This document shows, one piece after another, positions 1 to 8,441 of a DNA stretch of 64,000 bases (positions are counted from its first letter, which is position 1; each line of letters starts with the position of its first letter). The stretch spans positions 1-64,000 of the forward strand of contig NZ_JADKCX010000005.1 in assembly GCF_016718685.1 (NCBI RefSeq), read 5' to 3'. The DNA is from Haliscomenobacter sp. GTDB lineage: Bacteria > Bacteroidota > Bacteroidia > Chitinophagales > Saprospiraceae. The position numbers and the translations under genes were made by a program. Below the pieces are notes generated by a model. That model was not told where the DNA came from, ran no database searches, and saw only the letters and a list, made by a program, of their open reading frames with translations.

Positions 1-1485
1 GGGCAATGTTGTAGCCCTTTTCTTGCAACAATTGGGTAAGTTTATCGTCGGAGAGCGGTTTGCGTTTGTCTTCTGCCGCAATGATTTCGGTGAGGATTTT
101 TTTCACTTCGAGGGTCGATACCTCTTCGCCGTCGCTGGTTTGTAGGGCTTCGGAGAAAAATTCCTTCAGTCGGCGGGTACCGAACTCCGTTTGTACGTAT
201 TTGCTGTTGGCTACCCGGGAAACGGTAGACACATCCAGGCCAGTCCGATCAGCGATGTCTTGCAAAATCATCGGGCGGATCTTCTTTTCATCCCCGCTCA
301 AAAAATACTCCGATTGGTAATCCATGATGGCGTACATGGATTTGTACATCGTTTCATGGCGCTGCCGGATGGCGTCGATGAACCAGCGGGCGGATTCAAT
401 CTTTTGGCGAATGAACTGCACCGTCTCTTTTGGCTGCGGGTCAGTTTTTGATTGAGGCGGCGCTGGTCATTGTAGCCACGCAGCATCTCGCGGAAAGAGT
501 CGCTGATGCGCAAGTCGGGGGCGTTGCGCACGTTGAGGGTAAGCTCAAATTCCCCGTCGCGGTTGAGTACAATAAAATCGGGAATGATGTATTGGCTGGA
601 GCGCTCCATTGATCCCGCAATGTATCCACTTGCGGGTTTGGGATTGAGCTTCATGATTTCGTGATAGGCCGCCTTCAGCTGTTTTTCAGTGAGGTTGAAT
701 TGGCGTTGCAGCTTCTCATAATGCCTTTTGGAAAAGGCTTCAAACTGGCGGTTGATGATTTTGCACGCCGCTTTGAGGGCGATCAGCTCTTCATCTTCAA
801 GATCCTCGCCTTGTTCAATCCGCAATTGCAATTGGATGTATAAACATTCCTGCAGGTCACGGGCACCGATGCCCGGAGGATCCATGCGTTGAATTTTTTT
901 GAGGATTTCGACCACCTCTTTTTCCTCTACCATGATGTTTTGGGAAAAAAGCAGGTCGTCGGCAATGGCGTAAGGCTCCCGACGCAAATAACCATCTTCA
1001 TCAATACTGCCGATGATTTGCAGTGCGATGGTTTTTTCTTTTTCATCGCTGAGGTTGAGCAAGCCAATTTGTTGCTCCAGGTACTCGTGAAAACTGTTTT
1101 CAATGGCAACGGGCATGGTTTTTTCCTCTTCCTCGGGTTGGTAGCTATCCCCCCGTTCTTTGTAAGAAGCCGGGTCGTCTTCCATGTAGCCATTGAGGTA
1201 ATCATCGAGGTCAAAATTCTCGTCGCTGTATTGGGTTTCGTCTGATTCGGCCTCGGCGCTGGCGGCAGCGTCCTCGGCGCTGGCAGCGTCGGTATTGGTA
1301 TCAAAATCTGCTTGTTCCTCAGGGAATTCGTCGTCCGTTTCTTCCAACGCGGGGTTTTCTTCCATTTCTTCCTTGATGCGTTGTTCAAGAAGGGCAGTAG
1401 GAATTTGCAGCAGTTTCATGAGCTGAATCTGCTGAGGTGATAATTTTTGAAGTAAAAGTTGACGTTGTCCTAAACTTGTTTTCAC
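1..1485 (-). CDS. rpoN: RNA polymerase sigma-54 factor, frameshifted and cut by the window edge
   Basis: Sigma-54 directs core RNA polymerase to -24/-12 promoters that need an AAA+ activator. Residues 1-48 are the Gln/Leu-rich activator-interaction region (MKTSLGQRQLLLQKLSPQQ), followed by an acidic linker to about residue 115 and then the core-binding domain. The frame breaks at a run of four T on the + strand (428-431). One more T restores the reading ...TRSQKETVQFIRQKIE..., and homology continues to the window start (ending ...LLQEKGYNIA). The RpoN box and last residues lie outside the window. The single-base homopolymer change suggests a sequence error rather than a dead gene. Family assignment is firm; the frameshift interpretation is inference. 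Confidence 0.93.
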
Positions 1486-1568
1486 GATAGATTACTGGCT
1501 GTTGTACTTGTAAATACGGAAAACCAAGACAATGGTTGCATGGTTTAGCAAAAATCATTCCAATTTTT

Positions 1569-1599
1569 CAAATGTAAGGGTGTATGGCAATAATCAAAA
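1569..1599 (-). promoter_or_regulatory. Predicted Bacteroidota promoter of rpoN
   Basis: Read on the minus strand, TTTTG (1595-1599) is followed after 18 bases by TACATTTG (1569-1576). This matches the -33/-7 pattern (TTTG and TAnnTTTG) of the primary sigma factor in Bacteroidota. It sits about 85 bases before the rpoN start codon. Confidence 0.55.
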
Positions 1600-1975
1600 G
1601 ATATGGAAAAATAAAAGGGCTGTAAACTCTAAATTAGGTTGGTCAATGGGTAAAAATGCAATTAATGGAGGGGAATCAGCGCATTTAAATGTCATTCCTT
1701 AAGTTTAAAACCCTACTGGTACTCACCGGCTTCTACTAATTATGCTTTCACTAATTTCTGCTTTGGTCATGATTAAAGCAGGCGTAAACATAAAATCATT
1801 GTTTTGGCCATTGTAATTTTACCTTCTGGGCAAAAGACGCAAAACTAATTGGCGGTGTTTCCTTTGTGTCTTCTTTTGGATATTACACCTGCTTCATTTC
1901 GAAGGTGTGGGTCAAGGTGGCAATACCGCTCCTATCTGCCGTGGGGGTTTTGGAGCTTTGTCATTATCATTTTTA
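1600..1975. other. AT-rich gap without a recognisable gene
   Basis: No convincing reading frame is visible on either strand between the rpoN promoter and the truncated glycosyltransferase. A modest stem pairs AAGACGCAAA near 1834 with TTTGTGTCTT near 1862. The sequence past the broken glycosyltransferase end does not continue that protein in any frame I could follow, so this stretch may be the far side of a rearrangement. Confidence 0.4.
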
Positions 1976-2842
1976 TCATTGCGCATCCACTATTCCTATA
2001 AAATTCATAGATATAATTCCTGAACGGCATATAATCAAAGCGCTTTGGGCAAAAAGTAAAGAGAGTTTGTCGGTGTCCAGGTGAGGAGAAATAAGCAAAT
2101 TTCCATCCTGGGTTTCAAAAAAAGGCACCTCCGGTTTGCCTTGCAATAAGAAAAAATGCTCCTGCGGGAAAGCCCGCACCTGCTCCCGAACCTGCGCTTC
2201 CCAGATGCTGCGTTGCGGCTCAGGGCCAGAAATAATAAAGGCAATGCGGTAAACAATCTGCGCTTCCATTTTGTGCAGACGCGACAAAGGCCCCAAATAA
2301 CGGGTTTTCACGCCAGGTAACGGAGGGTGGCTCAAATCCCCAGCCAAACCAGGGTATTCTTCCCAGTCTGGGATCCAGGACTCCTGAAAATAGGTTCGTA
2401 TCCAGAACGCATTGACCCATTGCACAGTACGCCCTCCAACCCAATGCGTGGCAGGTAAGTGAATTTGATGGGAAATAAAAGCGTTGAAAATCCCTGGAAT
2501 GTAGCACCCAAAACGTTGGTCAGAAATGACTGTATTGAAATGAAATTGTCGGTGTAAGGCCTGCACCACCCGGTATTCACGCATGATGGCCAGGAAAACT
2601 TTAGGCAGTTGTCGCAGTAGGGGCCAATACAAGTTGGCTTTGGGATAGGTAACAGCATAGTCTGGCAGTTCATGGCAAGGCAATTCCGGGAAAGTTTGCC
2701 GCAAAAAAGCCAAGGCCCGTCCACTGGAGGCTAGGTGTACTTCATGACCCTGTGCAAGTTGCGCCTGGATGAGTGGCACGCAACGGGTAGCGTGGCCGAG
2801 GCCCCAGTCGAGGGGGGTGATGAGGATTTTTTGAGCGGGCAT
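1976..2842 (-). CDS. GT-B (MurG-like) glycosyltransferase lacking its C-terminal end
   Basis: The 289-residue product begins MPAQKILITPLDWGLGHATR, a glycine-rich N-terminal loop typical of GT-B enzymes related to UDP-GlcNAc transferases. The ATG at 2842 is preferred because the upstream extension does not resemble the family. Homology is clear up to ALIICRSG, the start of the nucleotide-sugar binding segment. It then changes abruptly to an unrelated 12-residue tail and a stop. Family members usually run on for roughly another 60-90 residues with a glycine/proline-rich donor-binding loop. Without it the enzyme is probably inactive. No single-base shift that I tried recovers the missing part, so this looks like a real 3' deletion or replacement. 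The donor and acceptor are unknown. Confidence 0.7.
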   Translation of the reverse strand: MPAQKILITPLDWGLGHATRCVPLIQAQLAQGHEVHLASSGRALAFLRQTFPELPCHELPDYAVTYPKANLYWPLLRQLPKVFLAIMREYRVVQALHRQFHFNTVISDQRFGCYIPGIFNAFISHQIHLPATHWVGGRTVQWVNAFWIRTYFQESWIPDWEEYPGLAGDLSHPPLPGVKTRYLGPLSRLHKMEAQIVYRIAFIISGPEPQRSIWEAQVREQVRAFPQEHFFLLQGKPEVPFFETQDGNLLISPHLDTDKLSLLFAQSALIICRSGIISMNFIGIVDAQ

Positions 2843-3009
2843 GGTGAATCCGATTATCGCAACAAGATCGGCGCTTTTTTTTAGTAGCCCAATGATCTTT
2901 ATCCTCTTCAAAGCGCGTTCAAATATTTTTCTTTACTTGCTACAAGTCTAGTGGATAATTTTTCGCGATAGTGTACTTTTGGGAAATGGATTGTATAACC
3001 CGCTTGAAG

Positions 3010-3159
3010 ATGGACAAAAACAAAAGGATAATTTTTTGGGGATTGATCATCCTGCTCAGCACGCTAAGTGCTTGCCGTTCTGGCTGTGGCTGCCCGATGG
3101 CAAAAGAAAGTGGGGGAAAAGTATTCTGGACGAGCACCTTAGTAGTGGGGCAAAAATAA
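3010..3159 (+). CDS. Small putative lipoprotein (49 aa) with a CGCPMAK motif
   Basis: From the ATG at 3010 the product is 49 residues: a basic N-terminus (MDKNKR), a hydrophobic stretch (IIFWGLIILL) and a lipobox-like LSAC, giving a mature peptide that starts at Cys19. The mature part is short and has three further cysteines within nine residues (CRSGCGCP). I have seen similar tiny Cys-Gly-Cys-Pro proteins in Bacteroidota, but I cannot assign a function. The end of the gene forms one arm of a long inverted repeat (3123-3283). Coding status is likely but rests on composition only. Confidence 0.5.
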   Translation: MDKNKRIIFWGLIILLSTLSACRSGCGCPMAKESGGKVFWTSTLVVGQK

Positions 3160-3283
3160 GTGTTCATTTTTTCTGAGCCAAAGGATTAGATGAGACACTT
3201 AAAATGAACCGTTTACTCATCTAATGCTTTGGCAAAATGAACACTTATTTTTTTATCGCCCCTTAGTACCCGTCCAGAAAAAA
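3123..3283. repeat. Long inverted repeat with conserved core, copy 1
   Basis: The left arm (about 3123-3194) and right arm (about 3216-3283) are imperfect complements of roughly 70 bases. They surround a core at 3195-3215. The reverse complement of the core contains AACGGTTCATTTTAAGTG. The left arm includes the last codons of the small lipoprotein gene, so part of that gene is present again in inverted orientation before the RNase G stop codon. A second element at 32867-32979 has the same core and unrelated arms. It may act as a bidirectional terminator between these convergent genes. Confidence 0.8.
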
Positions 3284-3293
3284 TAAGTTATTC

Positions 3294-4853
3294 CTACATG
3301 GCATTCAGCCGAATTTCATCGTCGTTGTCGTCGAAGAAACGGTATTTGCCCAGGTGATAAGTGCCATCCGCTTTGATGTCCACTCTGCGGAAATACTGTT
3401 TGAACCATTTCCATTGAATGCTGCTGAACCAGCCTTTGGTCAGGTAAGCTTGCAGATAGGGGTGTACCACCAGCTTGATCCGTGATTTGGGATGCGTAGA
3501 CTGGATGTACGCCAAATCGCGCTCAATGTCGGTCACCATCAAAATCGAAGCGTTGGTTTTGCCCGTGCCTTCACAAGTAGGACATACTTCGGTCGTGTCA
3601 ATTTTTACTTCCGGCCGTACCCGTTGACGGGTGATCTGCATCAAGCCAAATTTGCTGAGTGGCAAAATGGTGTGCTGGGCCCGGTCTTTTTTCATGGCCT
3701 GCTTCATCTCCTTGACCAAATCCTTCCTGAATTCCAGATTTCTCATGTCGATGAAGTCGATGATGATGATGCCCCCGATGTCGCGCAGGCGCAACTGACG
3801 GGCAATTTCCTCTACCGCTTCCATGTTGACCTTCATCACTGCCTCTTCGGCGTTGGTGCTCGACATTTTGTGACCACTGTTGACGTCGATGACGTGCATG
3901 GCTTCGGTGGATTCAATCACCAGATAAGCTCCGCTGGACATGGTAGCAGTTTTCCCAAATGAAGCCTGAATTTGGCGAGTAACCCCGTGGGTTTCAAAAA
4001 TTGACTTGGTGCCTTTATAGTGGCTGACAATGTTGACTTGATCCGGGGCAATAGAACCCAGATAGCTTTTGATGTTGAGGTAAAGCTCTTTGTCGTTGAC
4101 AACAATGCGGGTAAAGGAATCGCTCAATAAATCGCGGAGGATGCTGGAGGTTTTGTCCAACTCACTCAACAATTTGGCAGGGCCTTCGGTTTTGTACATC
4201 GATTTGTACATCTCCTCCCATTTTTCCAACATGTAGGAGAGCTCTTCATGTAAATCGGCCACTTTTTTGCCTTCGGCAGCCGTGCGCACAATCACCCCAA
4301 AGTTTTTGGGTTTGATGCTTTCAATGAGGACTTTTAACCGTTTGCGTTCCTCATTGTTGGCAATTTTTTTGGATACGGCCACTACATCCGTAAAAGGAGT
4401 GAGCACGAGGTAACGACCAGGGATGGTGATTTCACAACTTAGCCGAGGCCCTTTGGTCGAGATAGGCTCTTTGAGCACCTGCACCAAAACGTTGTGGCGC
4501 TTGTTGAGCACCTGATCGATCTTGCCATTTTTGTTGATTTCCGGCTCAATAACAAAGTTGTCCAGGCTAAAGGTATTGGATTGCCCAGACGACACTTGTT
4601 GCGTGAACTTCAACAAAGAGCGGAGCTTTGGCCCCAGATCGGTGTAATGTAAGAAGGCATCTTTTTTATGCCCAATGTCTACAAAAGCCGCGTTAAGCCC
4701 CGGCATCAGCCGGCGGACTTTGCCCAGAAAGATGTCGCCAACAGTGAAATTGTTGTTGGTCTTTTGATAGTGCAACTCTACAAGTTTGCCATCTTCCAAA
4801 AGGGCAATTTCGACTTCTGTGGGCGTAGAATTAACAATAAGATCTTTTTCCAC
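3294..4853 (-). CDS. rng: Ribonuclease E/G family endoribonuclease
   Basis: RNase G/E cleaves single-stranded RNA during rRNA maturation and mRNA decay. The 519-residue product has an N-terminal S1-like part (GDIFLGKVRRLMPGLNAAFVD). The catalytic region contains the metal-binding aspartates (MHVIDVNSG and IIIDFIDM), and the Zn-link is CPTCEGTGK. Length matches the RNase G type without the long E. coli RNase E scaffold tail. The GTG at 4853 (VEKDLIVNSTP) is preferred. A longer frame from ATG 4961 reads straight through an intergenic repeat array and gives a non-homologous leader. Neighbours HU and a TPR protein are common RNase G neighbours in Bacteroidota. Confidence 0.93.
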   Translation of the reverse strand: MEKDLIVNSTPTEVEIALLEDGKLVELHYQKTNNNFTVGDIFLGKVRRLMPGLNAAFVDIGHKKDAFLHYTDLGPKLRSLLKFTQQVSSGQSNTFSLDNFVIEPEINKNGKIDQVLNKRHNVLVQVLKEPISTKGPRLSCEITIPGRYLVLTPFTDVVAVSKKIANNEERKRLKVLIESIKPKNFGVIVRTAAEGKKVADLHEELSYMLEKWEEMYKSMYKTEGPAKLLSELDKTSSILRDLLSDSFTRIVVNDKELYLNIKSYLGSIAPDQVNIVSHYKGTKSIFETHGVTRQIQASFGKTATMSSGAYLVIESTEAMHVIDVNSGHKMSSTNAEEAVMKVNMEAVEEIARQLRLRDIGGIIIIDFIDMRNLEFRKDLVKEMKQAMKKDRAQHTILPLSKFGLMQITRQRVRPEVKIDTTEVCPTCEGTGKTNASILMVTDIERDLAYIQSTHPKSRIKLVVHPYLQAYLTKGWFSSIQWKWFKQYFRRVDIKADGTYHLGKYRFFDDNDDEIRLNAM

Positions 4854-4908
4854 AGACTGCCAATTTAAGGCTACCCGGATTGAGTGGAGCGAAACAGATG
4901 CGGACAAA

Positions 4909-5027
4909 AGCGTTGAAATGTTGAAGAGTTGAAAAGTTGAAGAGAAGTTAAAAAGTTTCATAGAACATTTCTAATCTTCTGTTACCGACCTCATTTCAAC
5001 ATTTCAACGCTTCAACTTTTAAACTAA
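4909..5027. repeat. Inverted array of GTTGAAAA-type words upstream of rng
   Basis: The left arm (4911-4950) repeats GTTGAAAA/GTTGAAGA with a period of about 8 bases. The right arm (4991-5024) holds complementary TTTCAAC words. The arms flank a core of about 40 bases ending GTTACCGACCTC. The array lies directly before the rng start and would fold into a hairpin in the rng leader. Related arrays occur at 25282, 49029 and 63235. Confidence 0.75.
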
Positions 5028-5446
5028 AAAAATACAGGGCAGTACCTATGGTCATTCGCTTTTGTGGAAATCAAAATAAGAGGAATCTTTTTCTGTTTTG
5101 TTGGGGCTGAACAAGGAGACGAATGTTAAATACATCAACATTAAAAAGCTCACAACTGCTCTTATTTTGACCGGATCCGTCCAAGCTGGACATAAAAATG
5201 GTAGTGCCGCACTTTCGAGTAGGCCATAAGCACATAATCCAGATTGCGGGCAACAAGGCGCACAATCTGGATTTTTCCGGCAGATGACAAACTTGATGGC
5301 CGAATATTGACTAGCCGCAAGCAGTGCCCCTCTCCGATTCCCGGAGCCACTTTATAAAAATAAGTCGATTGATGATTTACAGGGCATATTGCAGGATTTG
5401 GCGTATGAATTCCAAATTACCCTACCATATTAACCACCGCACTTCA
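5028..5446. other. Gap upstream of rng with one terminator-like hairpin
   Basis: No gene is supported here. A stem pairs AATCCAGATTG (about 5236-5246) with CAATCTGGATT (about 5263-5273) and is followed on the + strand by a short T run, so it could stop transcription. A 62-codon frame on the minus strand (5162-5350) needs a GTG start and resembles nothing I recognise. Confidence 0.4.
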
Positions 5447-5542
5447 CTATCTGTTCTTCTTCTTATGACGGTTTTTACGCAATCTTTTCTTGCGCTTGTG
5501 CGTGGCAATCTTATGTCTTTTACGTTTTTTACCGCAAGGCAT
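5447..5542 (-). CDS. Very small basic protein (31 aa), AURKAIP1/COX24-like
   Basis: The minus strand encodes MPCGKKRKRHKIATHKRKKR followed by LRKNRHKKKNR and a stop. About two thirds of the residues are Lys, Arg or His. This is the short basic protein conserved across Bacteroidota and usually annotated as an AURKAIP1/COX24-domain protein. The name comes from similarity to the C-terminal tail of mitochondrial small-subunit ribosomal proteins. A ribosomal or RNA-binding role is inferred from that similarity and from charge, not shown here. It lies between the HU-TPR genes and RNase G, all on the minus strand. Confidence 0.85.
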   Translation of the reverse strand: MPCGKKRKRHKIATHKRKKRLRKNRHKKKNR

Positions 5543-5622
5543 AGTATAACCTTTTTGAAGGTGAATAAATTTATTTCTTTGTGCTGGTAGTCATAAAGAC
5601 GCGATGCATCATGTCTTTATTT

Positions 5623-6423
5623 CTACTGCTCACATTTTTGAGCAAACGAGTCTGATTTTTCCTTGTTCCCCAATCCAGCGTAAGCCTCGGCCAACATACA
5701 AGCGGCTTCGATTAAACTGGGATCGAGCTGAAAGGCTCTTTCCAAACGCTCTACTGCTCGCTCCAACTGGTTGGTTCGCATAGCCAAACGACCTAATTGC
5801 AACAAAATTGCCGGATTGTCCGGATTGCTGTCGTTCAATTCACGAAGCATCAGGATACCCTTCATCGGATTGTCTTGCGGTGGATTGTCCGTATACACCA
5901 AAGCCAGATTGATTTTATGCGCTAACTCGTCAGGATTGATCGAGATGGCATTTTCAAATGCTTTGGTGGCACGCGAGGCCGCAAACTCCCTTACAACCGG
6001 ATCGCTTAATCTTTGCAATGCCAAAGCAAAAGTGGTACCTGCGATGGACCAGCTTTCCTCTGTATTGAGCAATTCAGCAATTTGCTGGGCATAGTGCCCT
6101 GAAATGACTGCATTGTTCAAACTGTACCATTCACCAGCCAAACGTTTGAGTACGGTTACTTTGGTAGTATCCGTGGTTTGACGTGCAAATTCTTCTTCCA
6201 ATGCTTCAACCAGCGCCAAATCATTGGCGGCAAGGCTATCTTTTGCCGCAGGCAAAAGCACATTGATGTCGGTATTTTGAGCAAGCAATGACCTGGACTT
6301 TTCCAGGCCCTTCATTTTGGGCGCTTTGGTTTCACAACCGAAGCGGAGTACCAGCAACAGCAATACCGCGACTGTAATTACAGCATATTGCAACTTTGTC
6401 ATGAATGCTGGTTGTGTTTTCAA
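5623..6423 (-). CDS. Membrane-anchored TPR protein
   Basis: The 266-residue protein has one N-terminal transmembrane segment (about residues 11-27, VITVAVLLLLVLRFG) followed by a soluble part. At least three helical TPR-type repeats lie toward the C-terminus: AFENAISINPDELAHKINLA, then the NPDNPAILLQLGRLAMRT region, then RAFQLDPSLIEAACMLAEAY. TPRs mediate protein-protein contacts. An alternative start at Met8 (6402) begins closer to the membrane segment. It lies 37 bases downstream of hup on the same strand and is probably co-transcribed with it. The partner and function are unknown. Confidence 0.8.
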   Translation of the reverse strand: MKTQPAFMTKLQYAVITVAVLLLLVLRFGCETKAPKMKGLEKSRSLLAQNTDINVLLPAAKDSLAANDLALVEALEEEFARQTTDTTKVTVLKRLAGEWYSLNNAVISGHYAQQIAELLNTEESWSIAGTTFALALQRLSDPVVREFAASRATKAFENAISINPDELAHKINLALVYTDNPPQDNPMKGILMLRELNDSNPDNPAILLQLGRLAMRTNQLERAVERLERAFQLDPSLIEAACMLAEAYAGLGNKEKSDSFAQKCEQ

Positions 6424-6460
6424 TGCCTACGAAAACCGTGAAACTCTTGAAACCCCAGTC

Positions 6461-6787
6461 CTAGTCCTCGTCGTCGTCTTCGTCGTAGTTATCTTTCGGC
6501 AGAGAATCTACATTGGCTTTTACTTGCTCAACGAAGATCTTTGCAGGTTTGAAAGACGGAATAAAGTGTTCTGGGATCTCAATAGCTACATTCTTTTTGA
6601 TGTGGCGACCGATCTTTTTGGCTCGTCTTTTGATCACAAAACTACCGAATCCGCGAATGTATACGTTCTCCCCATCGGCTAAAGAGCCCTTTACTTCTTT
6701 GAAGAAAGTCTCCAATGTTACCAGTACATCAACTTTTGGCACACCAGTCTTCTCAGATATTGCTGCAACTAAATCAGCTTTTCTCAT
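6461..6787 (-). CDS. hup: HU/IHF-family DNA-binding protein
   Basis: This 108-residue protein begins MRKADLVAAISEKTGVPK and carries the HU/IHF beta-arm signature around residues 45-65 (NVYIRGFGSFVIKRR). HU dimers bend and compact DNA. The last ten residues are very acidic (DNYDEDDDED), a tail absent from E. coli HU but seen in some Bacteroidota members. Its start is about 200 bases from that of yicC, which runs in the opposite direction. Confidence 0.93.
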   Translation of the reverse strand: MRKADLVAAISEKTGVPKVDVLVTLETFFKEVKGSLADGENVYIRGFGSFVIKRRAKKIGRHIKKNVAIEIPEHFIPSFKPAKIFVEQVKANVDSLPKDNYDEDDDED

Positions 6788-6926
6788 CGGTATATACTTG
6801 GTTTATAGTAAGTTATAAATGTTTCCGGCTTATCCGGAAAGCGAGTCGCAAATTTCGTAATTTTCTTCCTTATTTAAAAACTATAAGCACTTTTATTTCT
6901 TTAGTTTTCTTTAATTTTCAATTCAT

Positions 6927-6934
6927 TATCTTTG
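6927..6934 (+). promoter_or_regulatory. Predicted -7 promoter box of the yicC operon
   Basis: TATCTTTG fits the TAnnTTTG consensus of Bacteroidota promoters and lies about 50 bases before the yicC start. No clear -33 TTTG is present, so the call rests on the -7 box and its position. Confidence 0.4.
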
Positions 6935-6948
6935 TTCCTCACATACTG

Positions 6949-6967
6949 CCCTCGACTTCGCTCAGGG
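6949..6967 (+). repeat. Short hairpin with CGACTTCGCTC loop in the yicC leader
   Basis: CCCT (6949-6952) and AGGG (6964-6967) flank CGACTTCGCTC. The same loop sequence caps a much longer stem at 19053-19140, and a degenerate form sits at about 13483. It would lie in the 5' untranslated region of yicC. Confidence 0.6.
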
Positions 6968-6986
6968 ATTGCATACTTTCAGCTCT

Positions 6987-7862
6987 ATGATATTATCAAT
7001 GACAGGTTACGGTAGAGTAAGCCGAAACTACCGGGACAAAACCATTATTGTGGAAATTCGGTCGCTGAACAGCAAATTCACCGACCTGAGGTTTAAAGCC
7101 CCCCAGCATTACAAAGAGAAGGAACCTGAAATCCGTAAAATTCTCACTGAGCGCCTTGAACGGGGAAAAATAGATTTTACCCTGGAGATCATTTCTTCCA
7201 CGGGCGAAGATGGCTTTGCGCTGAATGTGCCTTTGTTCAAACGGTACATTGTGGAACTGCGTGAACTCAGTGCCGAGTTGAAAGTGGAAACAGGTGATTT
7301 GTTGCAAGCTGTATTGCGTTTGCCCAATGTGGTAGCTTCTGCCAACGATCAGATTGAGGAAAAAGAATGGGAGAATGTATCCGCCGCCATTGAGGAAGCC
7401 ATCCAGCAGTTTGAGCTATTTCGGGCTTCCGAAGGCAAGGTGCTGGGCGATGAGTTACGCAGCCGCGTCGTGCTGATCCAGGACAACCTGGAAAAAGTAG
7501 GCCCTTTGGAGGGAGAGCGGGTGGTACGCATGCGCCAGCGTTTGTACCAAAACCTCGAAGAATCCCTCGGCAAGGAAAAAATTGATGAAAACCGCTTTGA
7601 GCAGGAGATCATTCACTACCTCGAGAAATTGGACATCACCGAAGAAAAGGTGCGTCTGGCGCAACATTGCAAATACTTCATCGAAGAGCTAACCCAGCCG
7701 GGCAATCAAAAGGGCCGCAAATTGAGCTTCATCAGCCAGGAGATTGGTCGGGAGATCAATACCCTGGGGGCAAAAGCCTATTCATCCGACATTCAGCGCC
7801 TGGTGGTGGTGATGAAAGATGAACTGGAAAAAATCAAGGAGCAGGTGGCTAATTGTTTGTAG
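6987..7862 (+). CDS. yicC: YicC family endoribonuclease
   Basis: The 291-residue protein starts MILSMTGYGR, the invariant N-terminus of YicC proteins, and ends with the conserved helix around ELEKIKEQV. The family has an N-terminal YicC domain and a C-terminal DUF1732 domain and has been shown in E. coli to act as an endoribonuclease. The ATG at 6987 is chosen because the signature begins there; an earlier start at 6969 adds six unrelated residues. The next start, gmk, lies only 4 bases past the stop, so the two genes are translationally close and probably in one operon with apaG. Confidence 0.93.
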   Translation: MILSMTGYGRVSRNYRDKTIIVEIRSLNSKFTDLRFKAPQHYKEKEPEIRKILTERLERGKIDFTLEIISSTGEDGFALNVPLFKRYIVELRELSAELKVETGDLLQAVLRLPNVVASANDQIEEKEWENVSAAIEEAIQQFELFRASEGKVLGDELRSRVVLIQDNLEKVGPLEGERVVRMRQRLYQNLEESLGKEKIDENRFEQEIIHYLEKLDITEEKVRLAQHCKYFIEELTQPGNQKGRKLSFISQEIGREINTLGAKAYSSDIQRLVVVMKDELEKIKEQVANCL

Positions 7863-7866
7863 CATC

Positions 7867-8433
7867 ATGAGCAAGCTCATCATTCTAACCGCACCTTCAG
7901 GGGCCGGGAAAACGACCATTGTACGTTATTTGCTGGAAACCATGCCCGAAGAATTGGCTTTTTCGATTTCGGCCACTACCCGGGCACGTCGCTCCAATGA
8001 GGTTGAGGGAAAAGACTACTATTATATAGGTGTAGAACAATTCCAAAAACTGATTGAGGAAGACGCTTTTGCTGAATGGGAAGAGGTGTACCCCAATCAG
8101 TATTACGGCACACTCCACAGTGAGATGAATCGGATTTGGCAACTGGGCAAACACATCGTTTTCGACATCGACGTAAAAGGAGCGGTAAACCTCAAAAAAG
8201 CCTACCCGAATCAGTCCTTGGCCATCTTCGTAAAACCGCCTTCAAAAGAGGCGCTTTTCGAGCGTTTGCGCCAACGCAAGACAGAAAATGAAGAAAGCTT
8301 GCGCAAGCGTTTGGCCAAAGCAGAAGAAGAACTTACCTTTGAGAACAAGTTTGACTACATTCTCGTTAACGATGTACTGGAAGTAGCGCTTGCAGAAGCA
8401 CTCCAGGTAGTGAGGCAGTTTACAAAGTCATAG
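7867..8433 (+). CDS. gmk: Guanylate kinase
   Basis: Guanylate kinase transfers phosphate from ATP to GMP, making GDP for nucleic acid and (p)ppGpp synthesis. The 189-residue protein begins MSKLIILTAPSGAGKTTIVR with the P-loop at residues 10-17. The GMP-binding segment follows (ISATTRARRSNEVEGKDYYY). Further on are the DIDVKGAVNLKK motif and the lid region RQRKTENEESLRKR. The start at 7867 follows yicC by 4 bases. Length and motifs are complete. Confidence 0.96.
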   Translation: MSKLIILTAPSGAGKTTIVRYLLETMPEELAFSISATTRARRSNEVEGKDYYYIGVEQFQKLIEEDAFAEWEEVYPNQYYGTLHSEMNRIWQLGKHIVFDIDVKGAVNLKKAYPNQSLAIFVKPPSKEALFERLRQRKTENEESLRKRLAKAEEELTFENKFDYILVNDVLEVALAEALQVVRQFTKS

Positions 8434-8441
8434 CACAAGTC

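Noticed and set aside
4854..4961. N-terminal extension of RNase G from ATG 4961
   Set aside because: The added residues are a translation of the GTTGAAAA array. The family N-terminus begins at the GTG at 4853.
5162..5350. 62-codon frame on the minus strand upstream of rng
   Set aside because: It needs a GTG start, spans a terminator-like hairpin and shows no domain, signal peptide or recognisable similarity.
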